Assembly (NCBI GenBank): GCA_965205735.1
Contig: OZ242179.1
Coordinates: 992,001 to 1,056,000, forward strand
Length of the DNA: 64,000 bases
Origin: VXNE01 sp965205735
GTDB taxonomy: Bacteria > Pseudomonadota > Gammaproteobacteria > Pseudomonadales > Azotimanducaceae
Reading direction: 5' to 3'
Position 1 is the first letter of the stretch, and every line of letters starts with the position of its first letter. The notes beneath the pieces are model-generated. The model was not told where the DNA came from. It saw nothing but the letters and a program-made list of their open reading frames with translations, and searched no databases. Position numbers and translations under genes: made by a program. Positions 53,646-61,931 of this stretch are shown piece by piece.

Positions 53646-54617
53646 CTAGCTCGCATAAAGGGCATACCCATATTTTTTCAATTCAAGGTGCAGTTCATTT
53701 GCAAGCCAGTTATTGCCCTCTCGCGAAGCATCCGATATCCGTTGCAAAGTCTCAGGAGCCAAGTTCACTGAAGCAGGAGAATCATCGGCAACTGTTGATT
53801 GGATGACACCATCTCTATCAGAGAAACCTATTGATTTTTTCTTTCTTTCCACGCTGGACAGACGCCATGCGAGACGACCTGCGAGCGACGAATTGATTGC
53901 TTGCATCTTGTTGACCTGCGACTCGAACAATCGGGTGTGCAAATGCTGACCCTCCGCCAGATCGATGGTCTCTTTCGCATCAACACCCAGGAAAACCGAG
54001 ACATCCTGCAGGTATTGCTCAGGGTCGGACTTGAATTCTTCAAAAAGAAAAACACCGACATTCGCTGCGCCCAATAGGCTCACGGCAGTTTCCACATACT
54101 CACGATAGGCAAAAACATCGTGCAGGCTTCCGAGCTGTTGCTCCTGCGAATCCAGCCATTCATCGAAGGTGACGTACGTGCGGGCCAGTTGCTTTTGATT
54201 GCCCCTCAGGTGCTGCAAATACATCGATGGCAACCGGGTGACCGGGTTTCGGAGGCTGATCAATATCTTGCAAACTCCGCACACAGCCGCGAGGCGTTGG
54301 AGGGACGCTTCGAAGGATGCCATTCCCTGCTGTCCCAAACCCTCCCATGAGCCAAGAATGATCTGGTTCGCACCTGCTCGGGACTCAAGCGTTTCAGCAT
54401 AGAAGTTTTTTGCGGCGGCGATATCGCAAGGCTGATCTGTTTGCCACAACAGAGGCGCCAGAAAGTCATAAGTGTCGGCCGAGGCGCATTGACGCCCGTG
54501 CTTGCTTCCAGCGATCTTTCCCAAATAGCAAATCTGCGAATGGTTCTGAAAGACAGAGCGTTGAAGCGTAGTCGTCGCGGTCTTCGAAAGACCTATATGC
54601 AGCACAATGCCAGTCAT
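53646..54617 (-). CDS. PAPS-dependent sulfotransferase family protein
   Basis: 323 residues. The 5'-phosphosulfate loop is G9-L-S-K-T-A-T-T16 in LHIGLSKTATTTLQR; the 3'-phosphate site is ISLRNPVTRLPSMYLQHLRG (Arg-Asn-Pro then Ser-Met-Tyr). FLFEEFKSDPEQYLQDVSVF is the typical late helix. It transfers sulfate from PAPS to a hydroxyl or amine. A sulfotransferase within a desulfation locus is unexpected; it may make sulfated cell-surface material or reverse a step. It is AT-richer than its neighbours and 45 bp downstream of the arylsulfatase. Confidence 0.85.
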   Translation of the reverse strand: MTGIVLHIGLSKTATTTLQRSVFQNHSQICYLGKIAGSKHGRQCASADTYDFLAPLLWQTDQPCDIAAAKNFYAETLESRAGANQIILGSWEGLGQQGMASFEASLQRLAAVCGVCKILISLRNPVTRLPSMYLQHLRGNQKQLARTYVTFDEWLDSQEQQLGSLHDVFAYREYVETAVSLLGAANVGVFLFEEFKSDPEQYLQDVSVFLGVDAKETIDLAEGQHLHTRLFESQVNKMQAINSSLAGRLAWRLSSVERKKKSIGFSDRDGVIQSTVADDSPASVNLAPETLQRISDASREGNNWLANELHLELKKYGYALYAS

Positions 54618-54662
54618 GAATCCAAATGCACCAAACGTTCGAGCGATGGGATCGGCAACCGA

Positions 54663-56912
54663 TCAACCGGTCGCCACGTTTATATCCACGGAGTGAATGA
54701 CTCCAGTGAACTCGAACGGTGGATTGTAGGCGTGGGTCATGGGGGCCTGCCTGTCGCGACCGATCTCCGCGCCGCGCATGCTTGAGATTTGCGTCACGTC
54801 CGGCATGGCGATCGTATCGATTTCCCGGTCTTGGGCCACCAGGGTGAATCTCCCCGTGTCATCATCGCCCGGTTCGAACACGACACCCACGGTGAGACGG
54901 CCGGTGGGTAGCTTCGTCGCGGCCCGACCATAAGTCGCGTTTCCCAGCAACCTGTACGCGAAACACAAGGTTTCGTCCTGTATGAACAGGGAGATGCCGT
55001 TCCGGAACGATCCTTGGCAATAGATGACGCCTTCGGTTTCCGCGCCCCGGAGTTCTACGTCCGCCAATACGGACCATTTGCGCCGGCCAAGGGCCGGTGA
55101 CTGTGCCCTGGGCACACGCGAGAGCGGCGGGACGAAACGATAGGTCAGCGAACCATGCCCGGCGGGGCCGCGCTGCCCGGCGCGATCATCCAATGGCAAC
55201 ACTCCGTGGCGTCCGGCCTCCACCCACCACAGGTCGATCAGCTTTCGCAGGCGATCCGGTTGTGCTGCCGCGAGGTTCACGACCTCCGAGAAGTCTTCAT
55301 CGAGGTGATACAGTTCCCAATCGTCATCGTCGTAATCATCGCCCGGTTCGTGCCGGGTAACGGCCTTCCAGCCATCGCACCAAAGCCCGCGTTTGCCCAT
55401 CATTTCAAAGTGCTGAATGGGTTTTCTGGTCCGGCAATCCCCGTCGCCAAGCGTATAGGCAAGGCTCGTCCCGGCAATCAGCATCTGGTCGTATCCCCGG
55501 TAGTGTGACCGGGGCTGCACATTGAGCATCTCCAGTATCGTCGGCGCTATATCGGTGACGTAGTGGAACTGATCCCGGATACCACCGGGATCCGTTATGC
55601 CGGGCGGATAGCGAACGATCATCGGCACCCGCACGCCGCCGCCGTGGGTGTCCTGCTTGTACCAGCGAAGCGGCGTGTTCCCCACCTGCGACCAGCCCCA
55701 CGGAATATCGCAGTTGCTGTTGGGGCCACCGATGTCATCCAGTTTTTCCTGTACCGCATCGAAATCCTCTAGCCGCGTCGGCCGACCAAGTTTCTCTCCC
55801 AGGGTCCGCCCATCGTTTGTCGCGTTGCGCATGCCTCCCGGCTGGGCGTTCATGACGCCGTACGGTCCGCCGTTCTGGCTGGTGCCGTTATCCGCGGTGA
55901 GGATGACGAGGGTGTTGTCGAGCTGGCCGATCACGCGCAGATGCTCGATGAGGCGACCGATCTGCGCATCGGTATGGTCGAGGAAGCCCGCCCACGCCTC
56001 CTGCAGCCGGCACACGAATTTCCTTTCGTTCTCGCCCAGCGTTTCCCAGGGCCGCACCCCCGGATTGCTTGGCGGCAGCCGCGTGCCCTTTGGTACGATC
56101 CCAAGTTCGACCTGTCGCTCGAAGTAGCGTTCGCGCAGGATGTCCCATCCTTCGTCGAAACGGCCGCGGTACTTGTCGATGTACGCCTTCGGCGCCTGGT
56201 GCGGGTAGTGCATGGCGCCGGTCGCGAAGTACGTGAAGAAAGGAGTCTCGGGCCGGATGGCCTTGAGGTCATTGATGAACTCGATGGCGTGGTCCACCAG
56301 GTCTTCCGTCAGATGGTATCCCTGCTCCGGGGTTTTCGGAGGCATCACCGGATGGTTGTCGTAGGTCAGGTCCGGATCGAACTGGGGGGTCGCGCCCGGC
56401 AGGAATCCGTAGAAGCGATCAAAACCGCGCTGCAGCGGCCAGTCGTCGTAAGGTCCCGCGGCAGAGCCAACGGGGTTGGGGTTGAGATGCCATTTGCCCA
56501 GCGCGAAGGTGGCGAAGCCTTCTTCGCTCAGCATCTCTGCCAGGGTTGCCGCGTGCGGGGTGACCCGACCCCGCTGGCTGGGATACCCGCTGTCGCCGAA
56601 TCCGGTGATGGTCGAGATGCCGACGGCGTGGTGGTTGCGGCCCGTCAGCAGGGAAGCCCGCGTCGGGGAGCACAGCGGCGTGACGTGGAAGTTGTTGTAG
56701 CGCAGGCCGTTTTCCGCCAGCGCGTCCATGTTGGGCGTCTCGATGGTCGAGCCGTAGCATCCCAGGTTGCCGAACCCGGTGTCGTCCAGCAGGATGAGGA
56801 GGATGTTGGGCGCGTTGCCCGGCGAGACGGTTGAAGGCCAGTCGGGTTCCGAATCCTCGTAGGTGACCCCGATCCGGCCGCCAAAAGTTCCTGATCTCAC
56901 GCTTTTCGTCAC
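54663..56912 (-). CDS. Arylsulfatase (S1 family), long form
   Basis: 749 residues. C81-S-P-T-R85 (PLCSPTRASLLTGRNHHAVG) is the formylglycine site. Metal ligands: NILLILLDDTGFGNLGCYGS and TADNGTSQNGGPYG. GKWHLNPNPVG and MHYPHQAPKAYIDKY match the AtsA-type arylsulfatase family. A C-terminal domain of about 200 residues (SVLADVELRGAETEGVIYCQ) is typical of the long arylsulfatases such as S1_4. No signal peptide. It is the largest of four sulfatases and the most probable aryl or sterol sulfate hydrolase of the set. Confidence 0.93.
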   Translation of the reverse strand: MTKSVRSGTFGGRIGVTYEDSEPDWPSTVSPGNAPNILLILLDDTGFGNLGCYGSTIETPNMDALAENGLRYNNFHVTPLCSPTRASLLTGRNHHAVGISTITGFGDSGYPSQRGRVTPHAATLAEMLSEEGFATFALGKWHLNPNPVGSAAGPYDDWPLQRGFDRFYGFLPGATPQFDPDLTYDNHPVMPPKTPEQGYHLTEDLVDHAIEFINDLKAIRPETPFFTYFATGAMHYPHQAPKAYIDKYRGRFDEGWDILRERYFERQVELGIVPKGTRLPPSNPGVRPWETLGENERKFVCRLQEAWAGFLDHTDAQIGRLIEHLRVIGQLDNTLVILTADNGTSQNGGPYGVMNAQPGGMRNATNDGRTLGEKLGRPTRLEDFDAVQEKLDDIGGPNSNCDIPWGWSQVGNTPLRWYKQDTHGGGVRVPMIVRYPPGITDPGGIRDQFHYVTDIAPTILEMLNVQPRSHYRGYDQMLIAGTSLAYTLGDGDCRTRKPIQHFEMMGKRGLWCDGWKAVTRHEPGDDYDDDDWELYHLDEDFSEVVNLAAAQPDRLRKLIDLWWVEAGRHGVLPLDDRAGQRGPAGHGSLTYRFVPPLSRVPRAQSPALGRRKWSVLADVELRGAETEGVIYCQGSFRNGISLFIQDETLCFAYRLLGNATYGRAATKLPTGRLTVGVVFEPGDDDTGRFTLVAQDREIDTIAMPDVTQISSMRGAEIGRDRQAPMTHAYNPPFEFTGVIHSVDINVATG

Positions 56913-56986
56913 ACCCTGTGGGCCATCATGTCCATTGGGGGACGGGACGTCTGACGCAATGGACCATCATAAAGAACGTGTCCCCC

Positions 56987-57020
56987 GATGGCCTCGCCTC
57001 CTGAAGGAGGCGAGGCCATC
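56987..57020 (-). terminator. Perfect 15-bp hairpin downstream of receptor
   Basis: GATGGCCTCGCCTCC and its exact reverse complement (57006-57020) flank a TGAA loop. It follows the stop of the receptor (57082) on the minus strand. No U-run follows; it may function in Rho-dependent termination or mRNA protection. Confidence 0.6.
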
Positions 57021-57039
57021 AAGGAACCACCTGAAGCCC

Positions 57040-57069
57040 GCGACATCGCCTCAAGAGAGGCGACGTCGC
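57040..57069 (-). terminator. Second GC hairpin downstream of receptor
   Basis: A 13-bp stem with one mismatch (GCGACATCGCCTC / GAGGCGACGTCGC) and loop AAGA, 13 bp from the receptor stop and 20 bp from the other hairpin. The loop-closing CGCCTC/GAGGCG resembles the first hairpin, so they may be two related structures. Confidence 0.5.
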
Positions 57070-57081
57070 CAGGAAGGCCGA

Positions 57082-59865
57082 CTACATCTTGAAGCGCACG
57101 CCGAACTGGAACCGGCGCCCGGCGTTGATCGCGCTGGAGAAGTGGTCCTGCTGGCCCGATCCGACCCGATTGTAGTAGTAGACGCTCTCGTCGGTCAGGT
57201 TGATCCCTTCCAGGGCGAACGAGAGTCTGTCGTTCGGCGCATAGCCGAAGGACGCATCAAATTGCTCGTACGGCTTGACGAAATAGGGATGTGGTGCCCA
57301 GGCGAGGCCGATACTGTCCAGGAAATCGTCACGGAAGTTGTAGGAGACCCGACCGCTCCAGGGACCCTTCTCGTAGAACACGGTGAAGTTGATCGTGTTT
57401 TCGGATAGTCCCGGAATGCTGTACGAGGCCATCGTCTTCGCGCTCTCGAAGTCAGCCCCGGATTTGATGTGCGTGTAGTTGGCAATCACGCCGAGGCCAT
57501 CGAACGGTGCCGGCAGCAGACCTTCCATCGTCCGCTGGAACGCCAGTTCCATGCCGACCAGGCCGGACTCTCCGGTGTTCAGCGGTCTGAAGGCCTCCAG
57601 CACAAGGGGTTGGTTCGTTTGGGGATCGGTCACACCGGGGAACGGGACCAGTTCGATGTCATTCTGAACGAACCCCTCTATCTCCTTCGTGAAGAGGCCG
57701 AACGACGCAATCGAGTAGTCCGCGAAATACCATTCCAGCGCCAAGTCGAACTGCAGCCCCACGGTCGGTTCGAGCTGGCCGTTGCCGCCCGACATGGTTC
57801 GGTTGTTTGGCTGCACGCTGGCATTTGGATTCAGCTCCCGGAACGCCGGTCGACTGAACACTTTTGCGACCGCAACCCGCACAACGAGGTCGTCACGGGG
57901 ATCGAATCGAAGATTCAGGGAAGGCAGCAGTTCGGTGTACTCGTGCGCCACCTCGAGATACTCGGGTGCCGCCAGAATGAGCTCTGGCGCCGTCGGATCG
58001 GAATAGTCGATCGTGAGGGGTTGCACGATCAGACCCTCGGAACCGGTGCTGTTGTCCACGTAGCGGACCCCGACATTGCCGGAGTACGGCGTGTCGCCCA
58101 GGTTTCCGCTGAACGTGACCATGGCGTAGATGGCGTTGCCATCGTCTTCGTGATTGATGTCTTCGTTGAAGCGGCCCGAGGTGTATTCGTCCAGGGACTT
58201 GCCGGTTCCCGTGTTGAACCCACCCCCTGCCCGGATATCGTCGGCGCGGGTGATGAAGGTCTCCTGCAGCGCGTCGAAGTTGGGGCTCAGGATAGGCGAA
58301 GGAAACTCCGCCCCCAACCCGTCCAGGAAGTCTGACTCCGCCGGAAACGCAAGGCCACCGCCGAACTCCGTGATTGGACGATTAATGAAAGCCCTGCTGT
58401 TCAGATACCGGGCTCGGTCGCGGCGTTCCTGTCTGTAGGCCCTCACGCCGACCTGGGCCGTGTCGAGCCAGCCCGCGCCAAATTGATAAGTCGCGTCGGC
58501 TCTGAATTGCGTGTTCACGTCATCGACCAGGTGCTCCTGTCTCGACTGTTTCACAACGGTCCAGAAATTGGGGTCCGTCAAGGGGGAAGTCGAGGTCATC
58601 GACGGAACCCCGCCCGGACCGTTCTGGCGGTAAGTCATCTGGGTGCGGGTGTTGCGCATCAGGGCGTCCCCATTCTGGATCGGAACTTCCGTATCGGACA
58701 CCGCCACATCGAAGTTGAGGGCAAGTTTATCCGTGGCCTGAATCTGCAGGTTGGCACCGAAATTTACCGCCACGTTGTCGACCGTCTCGGTGGCGTGCTG
58801 AATGAATGCGCCCGCGCCGGAGGTGGAGATCATGGTGAAGATGCCGGTCCCGTTGTCATCCACCACGGTTGCGTCCGTGAGCCGCGGATGCCCCTGCGAT
58901 ATTCGGAAGGACTGCAAGTATTCGGTCTCGTCGGCCACATTGCTGGCATACAGCACATCGAATGTCATGTCGACGCGATCCGAAGGTCGAAATTGCAGGG
59001 AAGAGGAGATGTTCAGGCGATCGCGGTCCGTGGTATGCAATACCGCATTGAGTTGGTTCGGATAGTAGCCGGTCCCTATTTCCACGCCGTCGATGACGGC
59101 TGTCCTGGGATCTCTAACGTACCCGTGCTGGTGCAGGGCGTCCGATCGGAAGACCCGATTGTCCCACTGCGCAGAGACCATCAAACCCACCGTGTCGCTC
59201 AAGACATCGCTGAACAGCGCGAATACGCCGGGCGCCGTGTCGTTCGACAACTCGTTTACCGTCGTGTCCAGGGACAACGCAACGTGCCGCTTTCCGAGGT
59301 CGAAGGGTTTGCGCGGCTGGATGTCGACGAAGCCACCGAGACCGCCCTCGACGTGATCAGCCCGTGGTGACTTGTGGATTTCCACCGCGTGCACCAGCCC
59401 GGACTGGAAGCCGTGAAAGCCGACCGCGCGGGATTTCGGGTTCGAATTACCCCTGCCGTCGTGGCTTCCGGGAGCAACGTTGGACGCCGAAACACGCCCG
59501 CCTATGGTCGTTGCCACGAACTGGGGCCCGAGCCCGCGAACGCTGACGAACGCGCCCTCGCCGCTCTTGCGGTCGATGGCGACGCCGCTGATCCGCTGCA
59601 GGGCTTCGGCCAGGTTCTGATCCGGAAACGCGCCGATGTCCTCCGCGGTGATCGCGTCGACAAAGTGGTCGGCATTTCTCTTGCGTTCCAGCGACTGCTG
59701 CATGCTGCCGCGAATGCCGGTCACGACGATTTCTTCGACGATGCCGGCTTCTTCTTCGGCCTCGTTGTCCGCTTCCTGCGCGGACGCAGCGCCGCCGAGC
59801 AGCGCAGCAGCGAATGCCGCCACGACAAGCCGCAGCGTGTTAGGTAGTTTCGTGTTCCTCAGCAT
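57082..59865 (-). CDS. TonB-dependent receptor
   Basis: 927 residues from ATG 59865 (MLRNTKLPNTLRLVVAAFAA, signal peptide; GGGAGAG seven bases upstream). TonB box EEIVVTGIRGSMQQSLERKR; plug FPDQNLAEALQRISGVAIDR, then EGAFVSVRGLGPQFVATTIG and SPRADHVEGGLGGFVDIQP, the complete plug used here as reference. The barrel ends RRFQFGVRFKM. This is the family of receptors that import oligosaccharides or similar compounds, but without STN. It stands at the upstream end of the sulfatase locus, 14 kb from the other receptor genes. Confidence 0.92.
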   Translation of the reverse strand: MLRNTKLPNTLRLVVAAFAAALLGGAASAQEADNEAEEEAGIVEEIVVTGIRGSMQQSLERKRNADHFVDAITAEDIGAFPDQNLAEALQRISGVAIDRKSGEGAFVSVRGLGPQFVATTIGGRVSASNVAPGSHDGRGNSNPKSRAVGFHGFQSGLVHAVEIHKSPRADHVEGGLGGFVDIQPRKPFDLGKRHVALSLDTTVNELSNDTAPGVFALFSDVLSDTVGLMVSAQWDNRVFRSDALHQHGYVRDPRTAVIDGVEIGTGYYPNQLNAVLHTTDRDRLNISSSLQFRPSDRVDMTFDVLYASNVADETEYLQSFRISQGHPRLTDATVVDDNGTGIFTMISTSGAGAFIQHATETVDNVAVNFGANLQIQATDKLALNFDVAVSDTEVPIQNGDALMRNTRTQMTYRQNGPGGVPSMTSTSPLTDPNFWTVVKQSRQEHLVDDVNTQFRADATYQFGAGWLDTAQVGVRAYRQERRDRARYLNSRAFINRPITEFGGGLAFPAESDFLDGLGAEFPSPILSPNFDALQETFITRADDIRAGGGFNTGTGKSLDEYTSGRFNEDINHEDDGNAIYAMVTFSGNLGDTPYSGNVGVRYVDNSTGSEGLIVQPLTIDYSDPTAPELILAAPEYLEVAHEYTELLPSLNLRFDPRDDLVVRVAVAKVFSRPAFRELNPNASVQPNNRTMSGGNGQLEPTVGLQFDLALEWYFADYSIASFGLFTKEIEGFVQNDIELVPFPGVTDPQTNQPLVLEAFRPLNTGESGLVGMELAFQRTMEGLLPAPFDGLGVIANYTHIKSGADFESAKTMASYSIPGLSENTINFTVFYEKGPWSGRVSYNFRDDFLDSIGLAWAPHPYFVKPYEQFDASFGYAPNDRLSFALEGINLTDESVYYYNRVGSGQQDHFSSAINAGRRFQFGVRFKM

Positions 59866-59985
59866 GGAAATCTCTCCCTGAAACGAAATGGTGGGCACGT
59901 TTAAGCAGGTTTATGGACGAGGTCCTGTCGGCTGGCACCGTTCCTCTCCAACGTCGCCCGTTTACAGCGGCGTATTTTCCCAGTT

Positions 59986-60002
59986 CTTGACCTAGGGTCA
60001 AG
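59986..60002. promoter_or_regulatory. Perfect inverted repeat upstream of receptor
   Basis: CTTGACC and GGTCAAG, separated by TAG, 121 bp before the receptor ATG. A seven-base perfect dyad is a good regulator-binding candidate; no regulator gene is adjacent. Confidence 0.4.
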
Positions 60003-60017
60003 GCCCGAGACCCACGA

Positions 60018-60040
60018 ATCCCCAACAATCTGTTGGGGAT
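60018..60040. promoter_or_regulatory. Inverted repeat between PhyH (6) and receptor
   Basis: ATCCCCAAC and GTTGGGGAT, a perfect nine-pair stem with AATCT loop. It could be a terminator after PhyH (6) or part of a control region with the dyad at 59986. Confidence 0.4.
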
Positions 60041-60074
60041 AGTCGAAAATGCCCCATTTTTGGCAAACGAAATG

Positions 60075-61202
60075 TCACACCGCCGATTGGCGCCGGAACC
60101 GCGGCGCCGACCGACGCCGATTTAACTGCGGCATTCCCGGCGGGGTTGGCCGCGTCGGCGTGCAGCACAGGCGCGCCATGTCCTCTCGTTCGCGCTCGGT
60201 GAGCCCGCGAGCGACCGGGGAACCGGGGAAAGCCCTGCCCAACGCGCTCTTGTTCAACATCGGCCGGACGTAGGCCGGCGCTACGGCGTTCAGAATGGCG
60301 AGGCGATCCCGGCCGCTGGTATTCAATTCGTGGCACGCGCGGTGCCACATGCGCGAGTCATAGATGAGCCCGCTACCGGCGGGGGCCACCCACTGTCGCA
60401 CCTCGGCGTGCGGTCCATGACCCATGCGGGTGCCTGGGGTGTTGAATGCGAGCGGCGGGATCTCTCTTCTCAGGTGCGATCCGGGCAGATACTGGGTGGC
60501 GGCGTTGTCGGTGCGGAATCCATCCACGCAGACATTGAACTGTACGCCCAACACCGGTTGTTCCGGCCAGCAGGCCCCGGGGAAGACGCCGGGATGATAT
60601 GGGTAGTCGGTGTGCCAGCCGCGTTCGGGAAAGGTGCCCCTGAGCGCATCGGCGGGCTTCACGGTCGTGATCACGGGTTGATGGCAGAAATGTATCTCTT
60701 CGGTGCGCATGTATTGCCGCATGATCCACAGCGCCACCGGATGACTCGCGGCGCGCGCAACTTCCGCGCTCCAGATCAGCGCATCGACGATCCAGAAGTA
60801 ACCGTCATGCGTACTCTCGCTGGCGTGCCGCTCTGACCGGACTTCGCTGATTTGTGCTTTCAGACGCTTGATCGCATGGTCGTTCATGATGTGCGGAACA
60901 ATCGTGAATCCGTTTTCCTGAAGATCCTTCAGGTGCCAGGACGGAGTCTGGCGGGGTCCATCAAGCAGCAGGAACGGAGCCCCTTCGACCGCGCCGCCGT
61001 CCTCGAGGGCGAGCGTGTACTCATGGGCGTCCAACGACTCCAGGGTCAGGCGCAGGACTCCGTCCACATGAACGAGGTGACTGTCCTCGCGCCGCCATAG
61101 ACAACTGTCATCGCCGACGGTCCTGGTGGCGAGTCTGCCCTCGGTCGCGTTGACCAACGCACCGGCGTCGTTTTGAATCAGGATATGGCTGCCTGCGGTC
61201 AT
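60075..61202 (-). CDS. PhyH-family dioxygenase (6) with divergent N-terminal beta domain
   Basis: 375 residues. Residues about 5-85 are beta-rich (HILIQNDAGALVNATEGRLA, CLWRREDSHLVHVDGVL), then the PhyH domain with H197-T-D199 (GWHTDYPYHPG) and H287 (SRMWHRACHELNTSGRDR). The layout matches the copies at 44686 and 52307, but sequence similarity is lower. The C-terminal 30 residues are Arg/Pro-rich. It is separated from the receptor by 209 bp holding two inverted repeats, so it may be transcribed with the receptor or alone. Confidence 0.85.
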   Translation of the reverse strand: MTAGSHILIQNDAGALVNATEGRLATRTVGDDSCLWRREDSHLVHVDGVLRLTLESLDAHEYTLALEDGGAVEGAPFLLLDGPRQTPSWHLKDLQENGFTIVPHIMNDHAIKRLKAQISEVRSERHASESTHDGYFWIVDALIWSAEVARAASHPVALWIMRQYMRTEEIHFCHQPVITTVKPADALRGTFPERGWHTDYPYHPGVFPGACWPEQPVLGVQFNVCVDGFRTDNAATQYLPGSHLRREIPPLAFNTPGTRMGHGPHAEVRQWVAPAGSGLIYDSRMWHRACHELNTSGRDRLAILNAVAPAYVRPMLNKSALGRAFPGSPVARGLTEREREDMARLCCTPTRPTPPGMPQLNRRRSAPRFRRQSAV

Positions 61203-61405
61203 GCAACGGTTCGCGTTTGTATCCGGGTATTCCTGAATCGACGGGCGCGGGTGCGAAAACCTGATGGTACCACCGGCATGTCAGCGGGCTTCCTGACCGG
61301 GAAGCGCCGCCAATTTCCTTGTTCGGGACCGGGATTTACGTTAAATACTCCTCACAGACCCCGTGCTCCAAACGGGTTCCATCCTCGGAGGGAGGCGACG
61401 ACCGC

Positions 61406-61909
61406 ATGATCACACGCAGAACCATTCTCGCCGGCATCGCGCTGGCACCGGCTTTTCCGTTGCTGACTCGCGCCGCCTGGGCGGGCGAAGCGGCGACCGC
61501 CGCGGACGCACTGGACAGTTCGCCGCTTGTATATCTCACGCCGCTCAAGAGCAACGGCGAGGAAAGCCGCTGCAAGGCAGAGATCTGGTTCGCCCACGAC
61601 GCCGGCCACGTCTATGTCGTCACGCCGCCCGACGCATGGCGCGCCGAGGCCGTGCGGCGAGGGCTGGTCAGAGCCCGACTATGGGTCGGTGATTTCGGTG
61701 TCTGGACTCGGTCGAATGGTGCCTTTCGGCAGGCGCCGGAACACATGGCGACCGCATTGATCGAGACGGACGCCGGCGTCCACGCCCGCATCCTGGAGTC
61801 CATGGGCAGCAAGTACGCGGCGTCGGGATGGAGCAACTGGGGACCGCGTTTCCAGAAGGGCCTGGTCGACGGATCGCGCGTGATGATCCGCTACGCCCTC
61901 GACGCCTGA
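61406..61909 (+). CDS. Tat-exported protein of unknown function
   Basis: 167 residues from ATG 61406 (GGAGG about 13 bases upstream). The N-terminus MITRRTILAGIALAPAFPLL is a twin-arginine signal (RRTIL); mature protein starts after TRAAWA. The body (LVYLTPLKSNGEESRCKAEI, HDAGHVYVVTPPDAWRAE, VHARILESMGSKYAASG) looks like an FMN-binding split-barrel (pyridoxamine-phosphate-oxidase-like or pnp-oxidase-type) domain, which fits Tat export of a cofactor-bound protein. This is a similarity judgement. It is the only plus-strand gene inside the right-hand locus. Confidence 0.65.
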   Translation: MITRRTILAGIALAPAFPLLTRAAWAGEAATAADALDSSPLVYLTPLKSNGEESRCKAEIWFAHDAGHVYVVTPPDAWRAEAVRRGLVRARLWVGDFGVWTRSNGAFRQAPEHMATALIETDAGVHARILESMGSKYAASGWSNWGPRFQKGLVDGSRVMIRYALDA

Positions 61910-61931
61910 CCAACTGCATCGCCCCACAACA

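Noticed and set aside
57469..59370. Plus-strand frames over the receptor at 57082
   Set aside because: TonB box, plug and barrel features are all on the minus strand.
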